A stretch of DNA of 64,000 nucleotides. It comes from Roseateles puraquae. Its GTDB lineage: Bacteria > Pseudomonadota > Gammaproteobacteria > Burkholderiales > Burkholderiaceae_C. Below the pieces are notes generated by a model, which saw only the letters and a list, made by a program, of their open reading frames with translations, did no database searches and was not told the origin of the DNA. The translations under genes were made by a program, and so were the position numbers. The stretch spans positions 186,001-250,000 of the forward strand of contig NZ_NISI01000002.1 in the NCBI RefSeq assembly GCF_002205845.1. Reading direction: 5' to 3'. Every line of letters begins with the position of its first letter. Position 1 is the first letter of the stretch. Of the stretch, positions 15,324 through 24,499 are shown one piece after another.

Positions 15324-17513
15324 TCAGAACCGGTGGCTCAGGCTGGCGCTGGCCAGCCAGGTGCGGCCCGGCGCCGGCTCGAAGAAGCGCCCGTTGCCGT
15401 CGTTGACGATGACGGAACCCGCATAGCGGCGGTCGGTGAGGTTGTCCACGCGCAGCAGGGTCTCCAGCGTCCAGGCGCCGCGGGTGAGCGTGTAGCCGGC
15501 GGTGGCGGCCAGGGTGGCGTGGCCGGCGGCGGCGTCGGTGTTCAGGTCGTTGACCCACACGCGGCTCAGCGCGCGGCCCTCCAGCCCGAGTTGCCAACCG
15601 ACGGCGGGCTGCCACTGCAGCGCGGCATAGCCGGCGCTGCGGGCCAGGCCGGGCAGGCGGTTGCCGGCTGCCACCGCGCTGGCCGCGGTGGCGCAGGGCG
15701 TGGCGGTGCAGGTCAGGAAGCCGTCGCGGTAGCGGGCGTCCAGCCACGTGGCGCTGAGCAGGGCCTGCAGCGTGGGCGCGAGTGGCCAGCGGGCCGAGGC
15801 CTCCAGCCCGCGGCGCTGCGTGGCGCCGGCGTTCTGGAAGGTGGCCCGGCCGCCGAGGTTGGTCTGCGTGACGATCTCGCGCGCCGTGCGGGTGTCGAAG
15901 ACCGCGAGCGTCGCCTCGCCGCTGCCAGGCAGCTGGGCCTTGAGCCCGACTTCGAGACTGCGGCTGGTGGCCGACTGCAGCGCGAAGTTCAGGCCCGTGG
16001 CGCCGCTGGGGCGGTAGGCCAGTTCATTGAGCGTGGGCGTCTCGAAGCCGCGCCCGGCGGTCGCGTAGACGCGCAGCCCCGGCGCCAGCGCATGGCTGAC
16101 GCCCAGCACGGGCGACGTGGCGGCGTAGCGCGCGCGGCCGCTGTCGTCGGGGTTGGTGGCGGTGATGTAGGCGTCGGTCGAGCTGAAGCTCACGCGGCTG
16201 CGGCGCAGGCCGGCGGTGACCAGCCAGTGGGCCGACGGGCGCCATTCGGCCTGCAGATAGGGGTCGGCGCTGTTCACGCGGTTGGTTTCGTCGCGGCGCA
16301 GCGCGCCTTGCACGCCCAGCGCGCTGCCGACGAAGTTCTGGTAGCCCAGGCGCCGCTCGCGCAGGCCGTCGGCCGCGATGCCGGCCACCAGCGTGAAGCC
16401 CGGCTGCTGCCAGCGCCAGCGCAGGTCGGCGCCTTCGTAGTCGCGGGCGAGGTCGATCACGCCGCCGGGGTGCAGCGCGTTGGCCTGGGTCGCCACCGGA
16501 ATCGCCTGGAACTGCGTCGTGGCGCGGTGGCCCTGGTAGACCATCACACGCAGGCTGTGGGCCGCATCGATGCCGTGCTCCAGCACCAGGCCGCCCTGGG
16601 TCTGCTGCAGGGTCTTGCGGGTGTCAAAGCTGAGGGCGGCCGGGTCCACGCCGCGCGGGTTGGCGGCCCATTGCGTGCGGCTCAAGCCGAGTGGGTCCTG
16701 CGCTTCGGGCAGGTCCAGCGAGTTGGCCACCAGCGTGAGCCGTGTGCGCTCACCGAGCTGCCAGGCCAGCCGGGCATTGGCCAGCCGCCGGTCGGCGGCG
16801 CTGTGCTCGCGGTAGCCGTCGGTCGTGAAGCGGCTGGCGCCCAGCGTGTAGCCCAGGCCGCCGGCCGTGCCGCTGGCGGTGGCGGCCACGCGGCGCAGGC
16901 CGTCGCTGCCCACCGCCACGCTGGTGCTCACGCGCGGTGGGCGGGCCGGCTCTTCGGTGTAGAGGCTGATGACGCCGCCCGAGGCATTGCCATACAGCGC
17001 GGAGAACGGCCCGCGCAGCACCTCCACCCGGCCTGCGCTGCCCAGCTCCATGTGCGTGACCTGGCCCTGGCCGTCGGGCAGCGTCGCCGGGATGTCGTCC
17101 ACATAGACCCGCACCCCGCGGATGCCAAAGCTCGCCCGCGCCCCGAAGCCGCGCACCGAGATCTGCACGTCCTGTGCGTAGTTCTGCCGGTCGCGGGCCA
17201 GCAGGCCGGGCACCTCGCCCAGGCTTTCGGAGAGGTTCACCTGCGCGCGGCCGGCGCGCAGCGCGTCACCGTCGATGCGGGTGACGGCGGCCGGCACCGC
17301 GAGCGCGGCCGCCTCGCTGCGCGTGGCGGAGACCACGACCGTCTCCAGCCGCTGTGTCGGGGCCGTGGCCTGGGCCGAGGCGAGGCCGGGCGTGGCGCCG
17401 CCCAGCAGCGCAAGGCAGGCCAGGGTGAGGGGGGAGGCGGGGCGTCGTCGAGGCGGCACGGGCACAGGCGGGGTCAGCGGCGATGGGGGGCGAAGCATGC
17501 CAGGGTTGCCCAT
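15324..17513 (-). CDS. TonB-dependent outer-membrane receptor
   Basis: 729 residues: signal peptide, TonB box region (RLETVVVSATR), plug domain (about 65-170, with FGIRGVRVYVDDIPATLPDG and VEVLRGPFSALYGNASGGVI) and a 22-strand barrel ending in Phe (SLSHRF) as required for Bam insertion. The plug resembles the FecA/iron-siderophore group, but the substrate cannot be fixed. Start codons at 17513 and 17498 are both possible; a GAGG precedes the first. No transporter or regulator of iron uptake lies beside it. Confidence 0.92.
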   Translation of the reverse strand: MGNPGMLRPPSPLTPPVPVPPRRRPASPLTLACLALLGGATPGLASAQATAPTQRLETVVVSATRSEAAALAVPAAVTRIDGDALRAGRAQVNLSESLGEVPGLLARDRQNYAQDVQISVRGFGARASFGIRGVRVYVDDIPATLPDGQGQVTHMELGSAGRVEVLRGPFSALYGNASGGVISLYTEEPARPPRVSTSVAVGSDGLRRVAATASGTAGGLGYTLGASRFTTDGYREHSAADRRLANARLAWQLGERTRLTLVANSLDLPEAQDPLGLSRTQWAANPRGVDPAALSFDTRKTLQQTQGGLVLEHGIDAAHSLRVMVYQGHRATTQFQAIPVATQANALHPGGVIDLARDYEGADLRWRWQQPGFTLVAGIAADGLRERRLGYQNFVGSALGVQGALRRDETNRVNSADPYLQAEWRPSAHWLVTAGLRRSRVSFSSTDAYITATNPDDSGRARYAATSPVLGVSHALAPGLRVYATAGRGFETPTLNELAYRPSGATGLNFALQSATSRSLEVGLKAQLPGSGEATLAVFDTRTAREIVTQTNLGGRATFQNAGATQRRGLEASARWPLAPTLQALLSATWLDARYRDGFLTCTATPCATAASAVAAGNRLPGLARSAGYAALQWQPAVGWQLGLEGRALSRVWVNDLNTDAAAGHATLAATAGYTLTRGAWTLETLLRVDNLTDRRYAGSVIVNDGNGRFFEPAPGRTWLASASLSHRF

Positions 17514-17802
17514 CGTGCCTCGCCCGCGGCACGAGCAGCCCCACGGTGGCCGCAGGCGTGGCGCGGATCACGCGAAATGCAACAGGCGGTAGCCCGAAGT
17601 CACAGCCCTGCGTGACGGCGCGCCGACAACGTTGCCATCGGCGCTGTTACATGTTGCCCAGGACCCTTACCGACCCTCGTTCCTAGAGTCGCGCCTGCTC
17701 TCAATCCCCACTGATGCAGGCTCGCAGCGTTCCCTCGTGAAGGGTCATCTCAGGTGACCGGGCGTGGTGCGGCGTGCGTCTCCTACGCAAGGCGTCGACA
17801 CC

Positions 17803-19449
17803 ATGAAGTCCAAGCACTCCTGCCCCCGCCCGCGCCTGCTGCTCGTGGCAGCGGCCTGCCTCGCCAGCGCCGGTTCGGCGCACGCTGCGCTGACGCTCAA
17901 CATCAAGCAGGACGTCTGGCAAGGCGGCTTCTGCAGCCACGTCAATGTCTACAACGACGCCAGCCAGCCCAGCGGCGCCTGGACGCTGCAGTTCGACCTG
18001 CCCCAGGGCCAGGTCACCGGCACCTGGAACGGTCAGTTCAAGCAAAGCGGCAGCAGCTTCACCGTCACCGGCGTCAGCTGGAACTCGCCGGCCGCGCCGG
18101 GCCAGCGTTTCGAGGTGGGCTTCTGCGGCAATGGCACCGCGCCGGCGGTGTCGTCCTTCCGCATCAATGCCGGCACCGTCACGCCGCCGCCGGCGCCCTC
18201 GCCAGCGCCTTCACCGGCACCGACCCCCGCGCCTACTCCCGCGCCTACCCCCGCGCCAACGCCAGCCCCGACACCGGCCCCCACGCCCGCTCCCACGCCG
18301 GCGCCTGCACCCGCTGGTGACCTCGCCGTGCCGGCCAACGGCGAGTTCAAGCCGCCCTTCAGCATCGTGGACGGCAACCGCGTCGTCGACAGCCAGGGCG
18401 CCACCACGTCCATCCGCGGCGTGAACTGGTTCGGTTTCGAGACACCCGACCTCATCGCCCACGGCCTCTGGCAGCGCAACTACAAAGACATGATTGCGCA
18501 GATGAAGAGCCTGGGCTTCAACGCAGTGCGCCTGCCGTTTTGCTCGCGCACGCTCAGCGCCACCGGCGTGCCCACGGCCATCAACACCAGCCTCAACACC
18601 GACCTCACCGGCAAGACGCCACTGCAGGCGCTGGACCGCATCGTGGCCGAGTTCGCCAGCCGCGGCATGTATGTGCTGCTGGACCACCACCGCTCCGGCG
18701 ACTGCAGCGTCATCTCCACCACGCCGCAGACCACCAACTACTCGCTCGACCAATGGGTGGCCGACCTCAAGTTCGTGGCCCAGCGCTACCGCAACGTGCC
18801 CAACGTGATCGGGCTGGACCTGAAGAACGAGCCGCACAGCGACGGTGGCAGTGGCGCCTACTGGGGCACCGGCAACCTCGCCAACGACTGGAAGCTCGCG
18901 GCCGAGCTGGCCGGCTCGGCCGTCAACGCGGCCAACCCCAACCTGCTGGTGTTCGTGGAGGGCGTGTCTGACAACGGCGGCCGCTGCGAGTCGCCCGAAG
19001 GCCACTGGTGGGGCGGCAACATCGAGCCGCACGCCTGCTATCCCATCGACACCACGCGCATCCCGGCGTCCAAGCTGGTGCTGTCGCCGCACATCTACGG
19101 CCCGTCGGTGTTCAGCATGGCCTACTTCGCCGATGGCACCGGCTTCCCGAACAACATGCCCGCCATCTGGCAGAACCAGCTCGGCCGCTTCATGCCGCGC
19201 AACGCGGTGATCCTCGGCGAGTTCGGCGGCAAGTTCGAGGGCAAGGACGCGCTCTGGCAGACCAAGTTCGTCGACTGGCTCAAATGCAAGGGCGTGCGCA
19301 ACTTCTTCTACTGGTCGTGGAACCCCAACTCGGGCGACACCGGCGGCATCGTGCTCGACGACTGGACCACCGTGTCCACGGCCAAGTACAACAACCTCAA
19401 GCGGCTGTGGGACGGCTCGGCCGTGGACAGCAGCGTCTGCGTGCGCTGA
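17803..19449 (+). CDS. Secreted CBM2-GH5 endoglucanase (cellulase)
   Basis: 548 residues. A signal peptide (to about residue 28) is followed by a family 2 carbohydrate-binding module (about 29-124, with Trp39, Trp60, Trp75 and Trp93 and a likely Cys44-Cys108 bridge), a Pro-Ala-Thr linker (127-172) and a GH5 catalytic barrel. The acid/base Glu343 is in LKNEPHS and the nucleophile Glu473 in ILGEFGGK; LDHHRSGDC and LSPHIYGP are also typical. It should cut internal beta-1,4-glucan bonds in cellulose or related glucans outside the cell. The ATG at 17803 is chosen because the signal peptide begins there. The gene stands alone. Confidence 0.94.
   Translation: MKSKHSCPRPRLLLVAAACLASAGSAHAALTLNIKQDVWQGGFCSHVNVYNDASQPSGAWTLQFDLPQGQVTGTWNGQFKQSGSSFTVTGVSWNSPAAPGQRFEVGFCGNGTAPAVSSFRINAGTVTPPPAPSPAPSPAPTPAPTPAPTPAPTPAPTPAPTPAPTPAPAPAGDLAVPANGEFKPPFSIVDGNRVVDSQGATTSIRGVNWFGFETPDLIAHGLWQRNYKDMIAQMKSLGFNAVRLPFCSRTLSATGVPTAINTSLNTDLTGKTPLQALDRIVAEFASRGMYVLLDHHRSGDCSVISTTPQTTNYSLDQWVADLKFVAQRYRNVPNVIGLDLKNEPHSDGGSGAYWGTGNLANDWKLAAELAGSAVNAANPNLLVFVEGVSDNGGRCESPEGHWWGGNIEPHACYPIDTTRIPASKLVLSPHIYGPSVFSMAYFADGTGFPNNMPAIWQNQLGRFMPRNAVILGEFGGKFEGKDALWQTKFVDWLKCKGVRNFFYWSWNPNSGDTGGIVLDDWTTVSTAKYNNLKRLWDGSAVDSSVCVR
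18181..18317 (+). repeat. Tandem PAPT-coding linker repeat
   Basis: About ten imperfect 12-base units encoding PAPT/PAPS within the cellulase gene, forming the flexible linker between binding module and catalytic domain. Synonymous variation between units shows it is not freshly expanded, but repeat number is likely to vary among strains. Confidence 0.9.
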
Positions 19450-19469
19450 GGGCGGGGCCGGCGCAGTTG

Positions 19470-20141
19470 TCAGCCAGCGCGGCGGCGTGCTGCCGCAGCG
19501 CCCAGCACGGCCAGGCCGGCCAGCGCGAGGGCAGCGTTGGCCGGCTCGGGCACGGCGGAGGTCAGGAACACGACGTTGTCCAGGCCCACGTTGTAGGCCG
19601 AGTTGCGCCATTCGATGCGCAGGCCGGCCGTGGAGGTCAGGCCGAGGTTGAAGGTGTTGGCGCTGATGCTGCCGTTGCCTACGGGGCCGACAAAGCTGTA
19701 GAGCTCGGCGTTGCTGCCCAGGTCGAACACCTTGAGGTCGGTGCCGCGGGTGGTCAGCGAGTAGGCGCCCAGGTCCAGGCTGGTCAGCGTGATGCTGTGG
19801 CCGGCCAGTGGCACGAGGTCCACGCGGGCGTAAGACGCGGGGTTGTCGCCGCCGTCGGCCCAGAGCACGCCGTACAGGTTGTTGTAGTTGGTAGACCACC
19901 ACCGCAGCGAGGTGGCGCTGGCGGCCAGCGGCTGGCTGTACTGCACGTCGAGCACGCCGGCAATGTCGCCATAGCTCTGGTTGATCCAACTGCCATCGCT
20001 GCAGCCCGTCAGGGCCCCCACGCCGTTGGCGGCCGCTGCACAGATGCTGGGTGCGGGCGCCGCGTTGGAGAAGTCCAGCGTGTCAGCCTGGGCTTGCAAG
20101 CCCGCAAGGGCAAGAGACGCGGTCAACAGCAGCTTGGTCAT
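19470..20141 (-). CDS. PEP-CTERM sorted exported protein
   Basis: 223 residues: signal peptide (LALAGLQAQA), a beta-rich body of about 170 residues, then the PEP-CTERM tail VPEPANAALALAGLAVLG with an RRR end. Such proteins are sorted by an EpsH/XrtA-type exosortase and often go to the matrix. No exosortase lies in this window. GGAGGA stands before the ATG at 20141. Its 3' end is 20 bases from the convergent cellulase gene. The body is not recognised; it could be a carbohydrate-binding jelly-roll. Confidence 0.88.
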   Translation of the reverse strand: MTKLLLTASLALAGLQAQADTLDFSNAAPAPSICAAAANGVGALTGCSDGSWINQSYGDIAGVLDVQYSQPLAASATSLRWWSTNYNNLYGVLWADGGDNPASYARVDLVPLAGHSITLTSLDLGAYSLTTRGTDLKVFDLGSNAELYSFVGPVGNGSISANTFNLGLTSTAGLRIEWRNSAYNVGLDNVVFLTSAVPEPANAALALAGLAVLGAAAARRRAG

Positions 20142-20258
20142 GGCGGTCCTCCAGAAGTACTGCTGATGCTGCACGGGGCGGCCGGTCTGGAGAACCCCTC
20201 GAATCGAGTTTCCGGGCGCTGTGTCGCCGATGCGGGCGACACAGGCCCCGGCGGGCGC

Positions 20259-20558
20259 TCAGCGCCGCCTTACCCGCGCACTCTTGCGCGTGGCCACGAA
20301 GAAGTCATCGGGCTTGGTGCGCACCCAGTCCACGAAGCGGCGGATCTCGGGGTGCGTCAGCAGCGCCTCGACGGTGGCGTACTGGCGGGCGAGTTCGGTC
20401 TCGGTCAGCAGCGCATGGATCTGCCGGTGGCAGACCCGGTGCAGGTACTCGGTGTGCCGCCCGCCGCGGCTCTTGGGCACGAGGTGATGGGCGTCGCGCT
20501 GCGCGGGCGGGATGGGCCGCTCGCACAGCGGGCAGACGACGGGCTCGGGCACGGCCAC
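20259..20558 (-). CDS. Small HNH endonuclease-fold protein
   Basis: 99 residues with a zinc-ribbon HNH core: CPLCERPIP, then RDAHHLVPKSRGG and HRVCHRQIHALL. Similar short proteins (YajD-like) occur as stand-alone genes; their target is unknown and they need not be mobile-element nucleases. The start is GTG (20556-20558), with no in-frame ATG nearby. The gene follows the DUF4149 gene by 10 bases on the same strand. Confidence 0.85.
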   Translation of the reverse strand: MAVPEPVVCPLCERPIPPAQRDAHHLVPKSRGGRHTEYLHRVCHRQIHALLTETELARQYATVEALLTHPEIRRFVDWVRTKPDDFFVATRKSARVRRR

Positions 20559-20568
20559 GGGCAGCGCC

Positions 20569-20961
20569 TCAGGCCAGGCCCGCCAGCAGCCAGCCGCAGG
20601 CCGCGATGTGCGCCAGCGTCACCCCCACCGACAACCCGTGCAGCCAGGCAAAGCGGCGCCGGTCGCCGGCATCGGTGGCGCGGTTGATGGCCGGCATCAG
20701 CAGCTGCCGCACCGGCACCGTGCTCAGCGCCACCGCCGCCAGCACGGCGGCCCGGCCCGGGTGCAGCGGCCACCACAGCGCTGCGGCCAATGCTGCCGTG
20801 CCGATGACGAACAGGTAGAACCACGGAAAGGCCCCGCGCAGCACCGCCCGCGCCGAGGGCATGGGCAGGGTCTTGAACAACACCGCCGCAAAGCCGAAGG
20901 CATACAGCGTCATGCCGCCGAACAGCAGCGCGGTGGTCAGCAGGGCGAGTGCGGCGAGCAT
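20569..20961 (-). CDS. DUF4149 (TMEM205-like) integral membrane protein
   Basis: 130 residues with four hydrophobic helices (LALLTTALLFGGMTLYAFGF, WFYLFVIGTAALAAAL, AAVLAAVALSTV, LHGLSVGVTLAHIAACGWLL) and the conserved internal pattern LLMPAINRATDAGD. Function unknown. It runs into the HNH gene with a 10-base gap, suggesting co-transcription. Confidence 0.8.
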   Translation of the reverse strand: MLAALALLTTALLFGGMTLYAFGFAAVLFKTLPMPSARAVLRGAFPWFYLFVIGTAALAAALWWPLHPGRAAVLAAVALSTVPVRQLLMPAINRATDAGDRRRFAWLHGLSVGVTLAHIAACGWLLAGLA

Positions 20962-21122
20962 GGCGGGCGGCGACGGGGTGAGCGCAAGCGGGCGAGGCCT
21001 GCATGGTGGCGCGGTGCCGCGGGCCTTGCAGGGCCACCTGGCCAAGACCCAGCCGTGCGGCCGTGATTGGCCGTGTTCAGCCGTGTCCGGCCCTGTCTGG
21101 GATGAGGATGAGGGCCTGGCGC

Positions 21123-21647
21123 TCAGTCGCCCGCGCCCGTGGCCGAGCTTTGTGACTCGCGCGCCTGGTCGATCATCAGCCGGGCCATCAGCACCGCCAC
21201 CAGCACCTCCACGGCGGGGTCGTCGCTGAGCAGCTGCACCCCGTGGCGGTTGCGCAGCGTCAGCCACTTGCCCTCGGCCGTGGCAAGCACCTGGCCCTGG
21301 TGCTCCAGCTTGAACGACATGTCGATGAAGTTGCCGGTGAAGGTGGCGCCGCTGAACGGCCCGCTCTCCACCACCAGCGTGCGTCGCAGTGTGAACACCC
21401 GCTGGCTCAGCGTGAACGTGCCGCGCGGCGAGCGGATGTCCCAGCGCGGCACCCAGCTCAGCAGACGGCGGCGCATCTCGGTCTCGCTGCCGTCCGCGGC
21501 CGTCAGCACCCACACCTCGCGGAACCACGCGAAGCGCCAGGTGCAGTCGTACAGCTCGCGCGGTTCGTCGTCGCCCCGCTCCTCGCGGATCTTGAAGCGT
21601 TCCTTCAGGGACAGGAGCTTGGCGGCGATGCTGAGGTGGCGGGGCAT
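21123..21647 (-). CDS. LURP-one-related (YxjI-like) protein
   Basis: 174 residues predicted as an almost all-beta fold. The arrangement of short hydrophobic strands, RRRLLSWVPRWDI, VESGPFSGATFTGNF and AVLMARLMIDQ fits the LURP1-related tubby-like barrel family (YxjI in Bacillus). Membrane-lipid binding is described for tubby-like folds, but for this protein the role is unknown. No signal peptide. Confidence 0.6.
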   Translation of the reverse strand: MPRHLSIAAKLLSLKERFKIREERGDDEPRELYDCTWRFAWFREVWVLTAADGSETEMRRRLLSWVPRWDIRSPRGTFTLSQRVFTLRRTLVVESGPFSGATFTGNFIDMSFKLEHQGQVLATAEGKWLTLRNRHGVQLLSDDPAVEVLVAVLMARLMIDQARESQSSATGAGD

Positions 21648-21708
21648 GGGCGCGGCATGGGTGAGCTGGCGGGGCCGCGAGTGTCCACGAGAAACGAAGC
21701 GGCGCGGC

Positions 21709-22932
21709 TCAGTTGCCCAGCGCCTGCCACAGCGCTGCGGCCCGCGGGGGCAGAGCGGGGTCGGCGCTGATGTCGATGTTGGTCATGAACAGCCGCCCCA
21801 CGCGCGTGGCCGGGTCCAGGAAGAGAAAGACCGTCACGCCGTCGTCGCTGCCGGTGTGGCCCACGCTGCCGTCCTTGCGCAGCGCGAAGAACAGGCCCTG
21901 GTTGGGCTCGCGGGCGTTCAGCCCCGGCGGCGTGCGGCCGGGCGCGAACTGCGGCGCCAGCGCGGCGCGCAGGGCCGTGGCGGTGAGGGGCGCGGGGGCC
22001 TGGCCGTCCAGCGCGCCGGCCCAGGCCTGCAGCAGCCGGGTGAGGTCGGCGCAGGTGCTGCGCAGGCCGCCGTCGGGGTAGGTCGCCAGCAGGTAGGGCG
22101 CGAGCGGCTGGCGGTCGCCCGCGTAGAGCGTGGCGCGCTCGGCCGCGCGGTGGGCGGGCATGAACCAGCCGGTGTGCTGCAGGCCCAGCGGCTGCAGCAC
22201 CTGCGTGGTGGAGAGCACGTCGAACGGCTGCCCGGCCGCGTTGGCCAGCACCTGCGCGGCAAGCGCCGAGCCCACGTTGCTGTACTGAAAGCGCGCCCCC
22301 GGCGCGGCCGGCGCGAAGTGGCTGCGCTGGTACAGCCGGCCGCCCGGGCGCAGGTAGGCGTCGAGGTAATCGGGCAAGGCCTGGCGCGGGCGCTGCGGGT
22401 CGCCGCGGTCGCGTTCGTAGGCGGCTTGCTGGTAGCCGGCTTCGCTGTCGGCGATGCCGCTGGTGTGCGTGGCCAGCTGCCGCAGCGTGATCGGCACGCC
22501 CGGGTGGGCCGGGTGGCGCAGCGGGGTGCGCAGGTGGCGGTCGATGGGGGCGTCCAGGTCCACCACGCCGCGCTCGGCCAGCTGCGCCAGCGTCAGGCCG
22601 ATGACCGTCTTGCTGACCGAGCCCACCGGCTGCCAGGTGTCCACGGTGTAGGGCCGGCGCTGCGCCACGTCGGCATAGCCAAAGGCCTGCTGCAGCTCCA
22701 CCGCTGCGCCGCGCGTGCGGGCCACGCAGCCGCCGGGCAGGGCGGCGGGCGCCAGCAGCGCAGCGAGGCGCTCGGCCCGCGGCGCAGGGCTGCTGCCGCT
22801 GCCCTCGGTGAGCGTGGTGGCGGTGGCCAGGCTGGTCAGCGCCAGGCCGGCCAGCGTGCCGATCAGGCGGTGGGCACGCCGTGCGGGCGCCAGGTGGGCC
22901 GGCAGGCGGGGGGCGCTGGGTGGGAGGGCCAT
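21709..22932 (-). CDS. Exported serine hydrolase, class C beta-lactamase family
   Basis: 407 residues with an N-terminal hydrophobic signal (LIGTLAGLALTSLATA). The active-site motifs of the penicillin-recognising fold are complete: SVSK (Ser105, Lys108), YSN in QYSNVGSA and HTG in GHTGSDDG. The spread of sequence is that of the broad esterase/D-aminopeptidase-like group rather than a true AmpC cephalosporinase, so resistance should not be assumed. It is divergent from the PAS-GGDEF gene. Confidence 0.88.
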   Translation of the reverse strand: MALPPSAPRLPAHLAPARRAHRLIGTLAGLALTSLATATTLTEGSGSSPAPRAERLAALLAPAALPGGCVARTRGAAVELQQAFGYADVAQRRPYTVDTWQPVGSVSKTVIGLTLAQLAERGVVDLDAPIDRHLRTPLRHPAHPGVPITLRQLATHTSGIADSEAGYQQAAYERDRGDPQRPRQALPDYLDAYLRPGGRLYQRSHFAPAAPGARFQYSNVGSALAAQVLANAAGQPFDVLSTTQVLQPLGLQHTGWFMPAHRAAERATLYAGDRQPLAPYLLATYPDGGLRSTCADLTRLLQAWAGALDGQAPAPLTATALRAALAPQFAPGRTPPGLNAREPNQGLFFALRKDGSVGHTGSDDGVTVFLFLDPATRVGRLFMTNIDISADPALPPRAAALWQALGN

Positions 22933-23041
22933 GGGCGGGGTGGCAGTGTCGAAGTTGGCGTTGTAGCGCAACCTTGTCGCCCACTCGGCAGGGCGGGGCC
23001 AGGTCTTGCGGCACACTGCGCCGCGCAGAAGAGGAGGAGCC

Positions 23042-24334
23042 ATGAGCCACAACAACCCGGCCATGCTGCAACAAGAACAACCGCCCGCCGCGCTGCTGGC
23101 GCAGAGCCAGGAGCTCTGGTGGCGTGAAGACGAACACGGCGTGCTGCAACAGCTGTCCGGCAGCGTGCAGGCCCTGACTGGCTGGGCCCCCGGCGCGCTG
23201 CTTGGCCAGCCCGTGAGCCGCCTGCTGTCGCCCGAGGCCGGCCAGGCGCTCGCGCATGCGCTGGCCCAGGGCGAGCCCGACTGCCGCACCTGGCTGCAAT
23301 GCCAGGGCGGCCCGCCGCGCCGCGTGGCGCTGAGCGCCCAGCCCGTGGCCCATGCCCTCGGCCAGCCCGCCGGCCGCTGGGTGCTGGCGCGTGACCTCAC
23401 CGACCTCGCCCGCCTGGAGGCCCGCCTCCAAGACAGCGAGCGCCGCTACCTGGAGCTGGGCGAGACCGCCAGCGAAGGCATTGCCGTGGTGCAGGACGGG
23501 TGCTTCCAGTTCGTCAACCGCCACCTGTGCGACTTCGTCGGCATGACCGAGGCCGACCTGCTGGGCCGGCCCTTCCTGGAAGTCATCCACGAAGACGACC
23601 ACGAGCTGGTGTTCTCCAACCACCGCAAGCGCCTGGCCGGCGTGCCCATCCCCACGCGCTACGAATACCGCGTCAAGACCCGCACCCGCGGCGTGCGCTG
23701 GCTCGAGATGGGCGGCGCCCTCATCGACTGGCAGGGCCGCCCGGCCACCATCAACACCATCAACGACGTGACCGTGCGCAAGGAGCTTGAAGCCCAGGTG
23801 CGCCAGCTCGCGTTTGTGGACTCGCTCACCGGCCTGCCCAACCGCCGCCTGCTCGACGACCGCCTGCGCATGGCCGTCAACCAGGCGCCGCGCAGCGGCC
23901 TGCACGGCGCGGTGTTGTTCATCGACCTCGACCGCTTCAAGCCCCTGAACGACACCCACGGCCACGCCGCCGGCGATGCCCTGCTCGTGGCCGTGGCCCA
24001 GCGCCTGCAGGCCGCCGTGCGCGCCTCAGACTCCGTGGCCCGCCTGGGCGGTGACGAGTTCGTGGTGATGCTCACGCCGCTGCCCGCCAGCGCGGCAGAG
24101 GCCCACCAGCAGGCCGAAGCCGTGGCCGCCAAGCTGCGTGAGCGCCTGGCCCAGCCGTATGAGCTGCGGCTGCCTGAGCCGGGCGGGGCCGGCCCAGCGG
24201 GCGCCGAGCGCCGCCTGCTGCACCACGCCTCCGCCAGCATCGGCCTGGCCGTGTTCGGCCCGCAGGACGACAACCCCGAGGCGGTGCTGGCGCGGGCGGA
24301 TCAGGCGATGTACCGCGTGAAGGCGCGGCGCTAG
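23042..24334 (+). CDS. PAS-PAS-GGDEF diguanylate cyclase
   Basis: 430 residues, no membrane segment. Two PAS domains (about 20-130 and 135-255) precede a GGDEF domain (about 260-430) with an intact RLGGDEF motif and an inhibitory I-site RASD five residues upstream. It should make c-di-GMP from GTP under feedback control. AGGAGG before the ATG at 23042 gives strong translation and settles the start. It is the second c-di-GMP gene in the window. Confidence 0.93.
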   Translation: MSHNNPAMLQQEQPPAALLAQSQELWWREDEHGVLQQLSGSVQALTGWAPGALLGQPVSRLLSPEAGQALAHALAQGEPDCRTWLQCQGGPPRRVALSAQPVAHALGQPAGRWVLARDLTDLARLEARLQDSERRYLELGETASEGIAVVQDGCFQFVNRHLCDFVGMTEADLLGRPFLEVIHEDDHELVFSNHRKRLAGVPIPTRYEYRVKTRTRGVRWLEMGGALIDWQGRPATINTINDVTVRKELEAQVRQLAFVDSLTGLPNRRLLDDRLRMAVNQAPRSGLHGAVLFIDLDRFKPLNDTHGHAAGDALLVAVAQRLQAAVRASDSVARLGGDEFVVMLTPLPASAAEAHQQAEAVAAKLRERLAQPYELRLPEPGGAGPAGAERRLLHHASASIGLAVFGPQDDNPEAVLARADQAMYRVKARR

Positions 24335-24418
24335 CGCGGCACCGGCGTCGGCGGCGTGTCGACGCAGCCGCTGTCTGAGTTGCAGCGACGGCGCGTTGCA
24401 CCACAGATCGGTGAGCCG

Positions 24419-24499
24419 GTAGGTTGGGGTGAGCCCTGCGAACCCCAACGCGGTCGTCGTCGGGAAATGTTGGGGTTCACTGCTCTCACCCCAACCTAC
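24419..24499. repeat. REP-like palindromic element, copy 1
   Basis: An 81-base element with perfect 15-base inverted ends, GTAGGTTGGGGTGAG (24419-24433) and CTCACCCCAACCTAC (24485-24499). A second nested inverted pair, GAACCCCAAC and GTTGGGGTTC, lies inside. The GTAG head is the signature of REP sequences mobilised by RAYT (TnpA-REP) transposases. A second copy of equal length is at 24728-24808. Confidence 0.85.

Noticed and set aside
15075-17615. A plus-strand open frame of about 850 codons antisense to the first TonB receptor
   Set aside because: No recognisable domain, and the minus strand encodes signal peptide, plug and barrel with the final Phe.
18181-18317. Possible CRISPR-like or regulatory tandem repeat
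   Set aside because: The 12-base period is in frame and encodes PAPT linker units in the cellulase; there are no spacers.
20259-20558. HNH gene as part of an intron, intein or mobile element
   Set aside because: No intron core, intein ends or terminal repeats surround it; it follows a membrane-protein gene like ordinary YajD-type genes.
21709-22932. AmpC-type beta-lactamase conferring resistance
   Set aside because: The SxxK/YSN/HTG set is shared with esterases and peptidases of the same fold, and the HTG rather than KTG motif and the sequence spread favour the broad serine hydrolase group.
21139-23127. A plus-strand open frame over the LURP-like and serine hydrolase genes
   Set aside because: Repetitive Arg/Gly/Ala-rich translation with no motif; the minus strand has SxxK, YSN and HTG.
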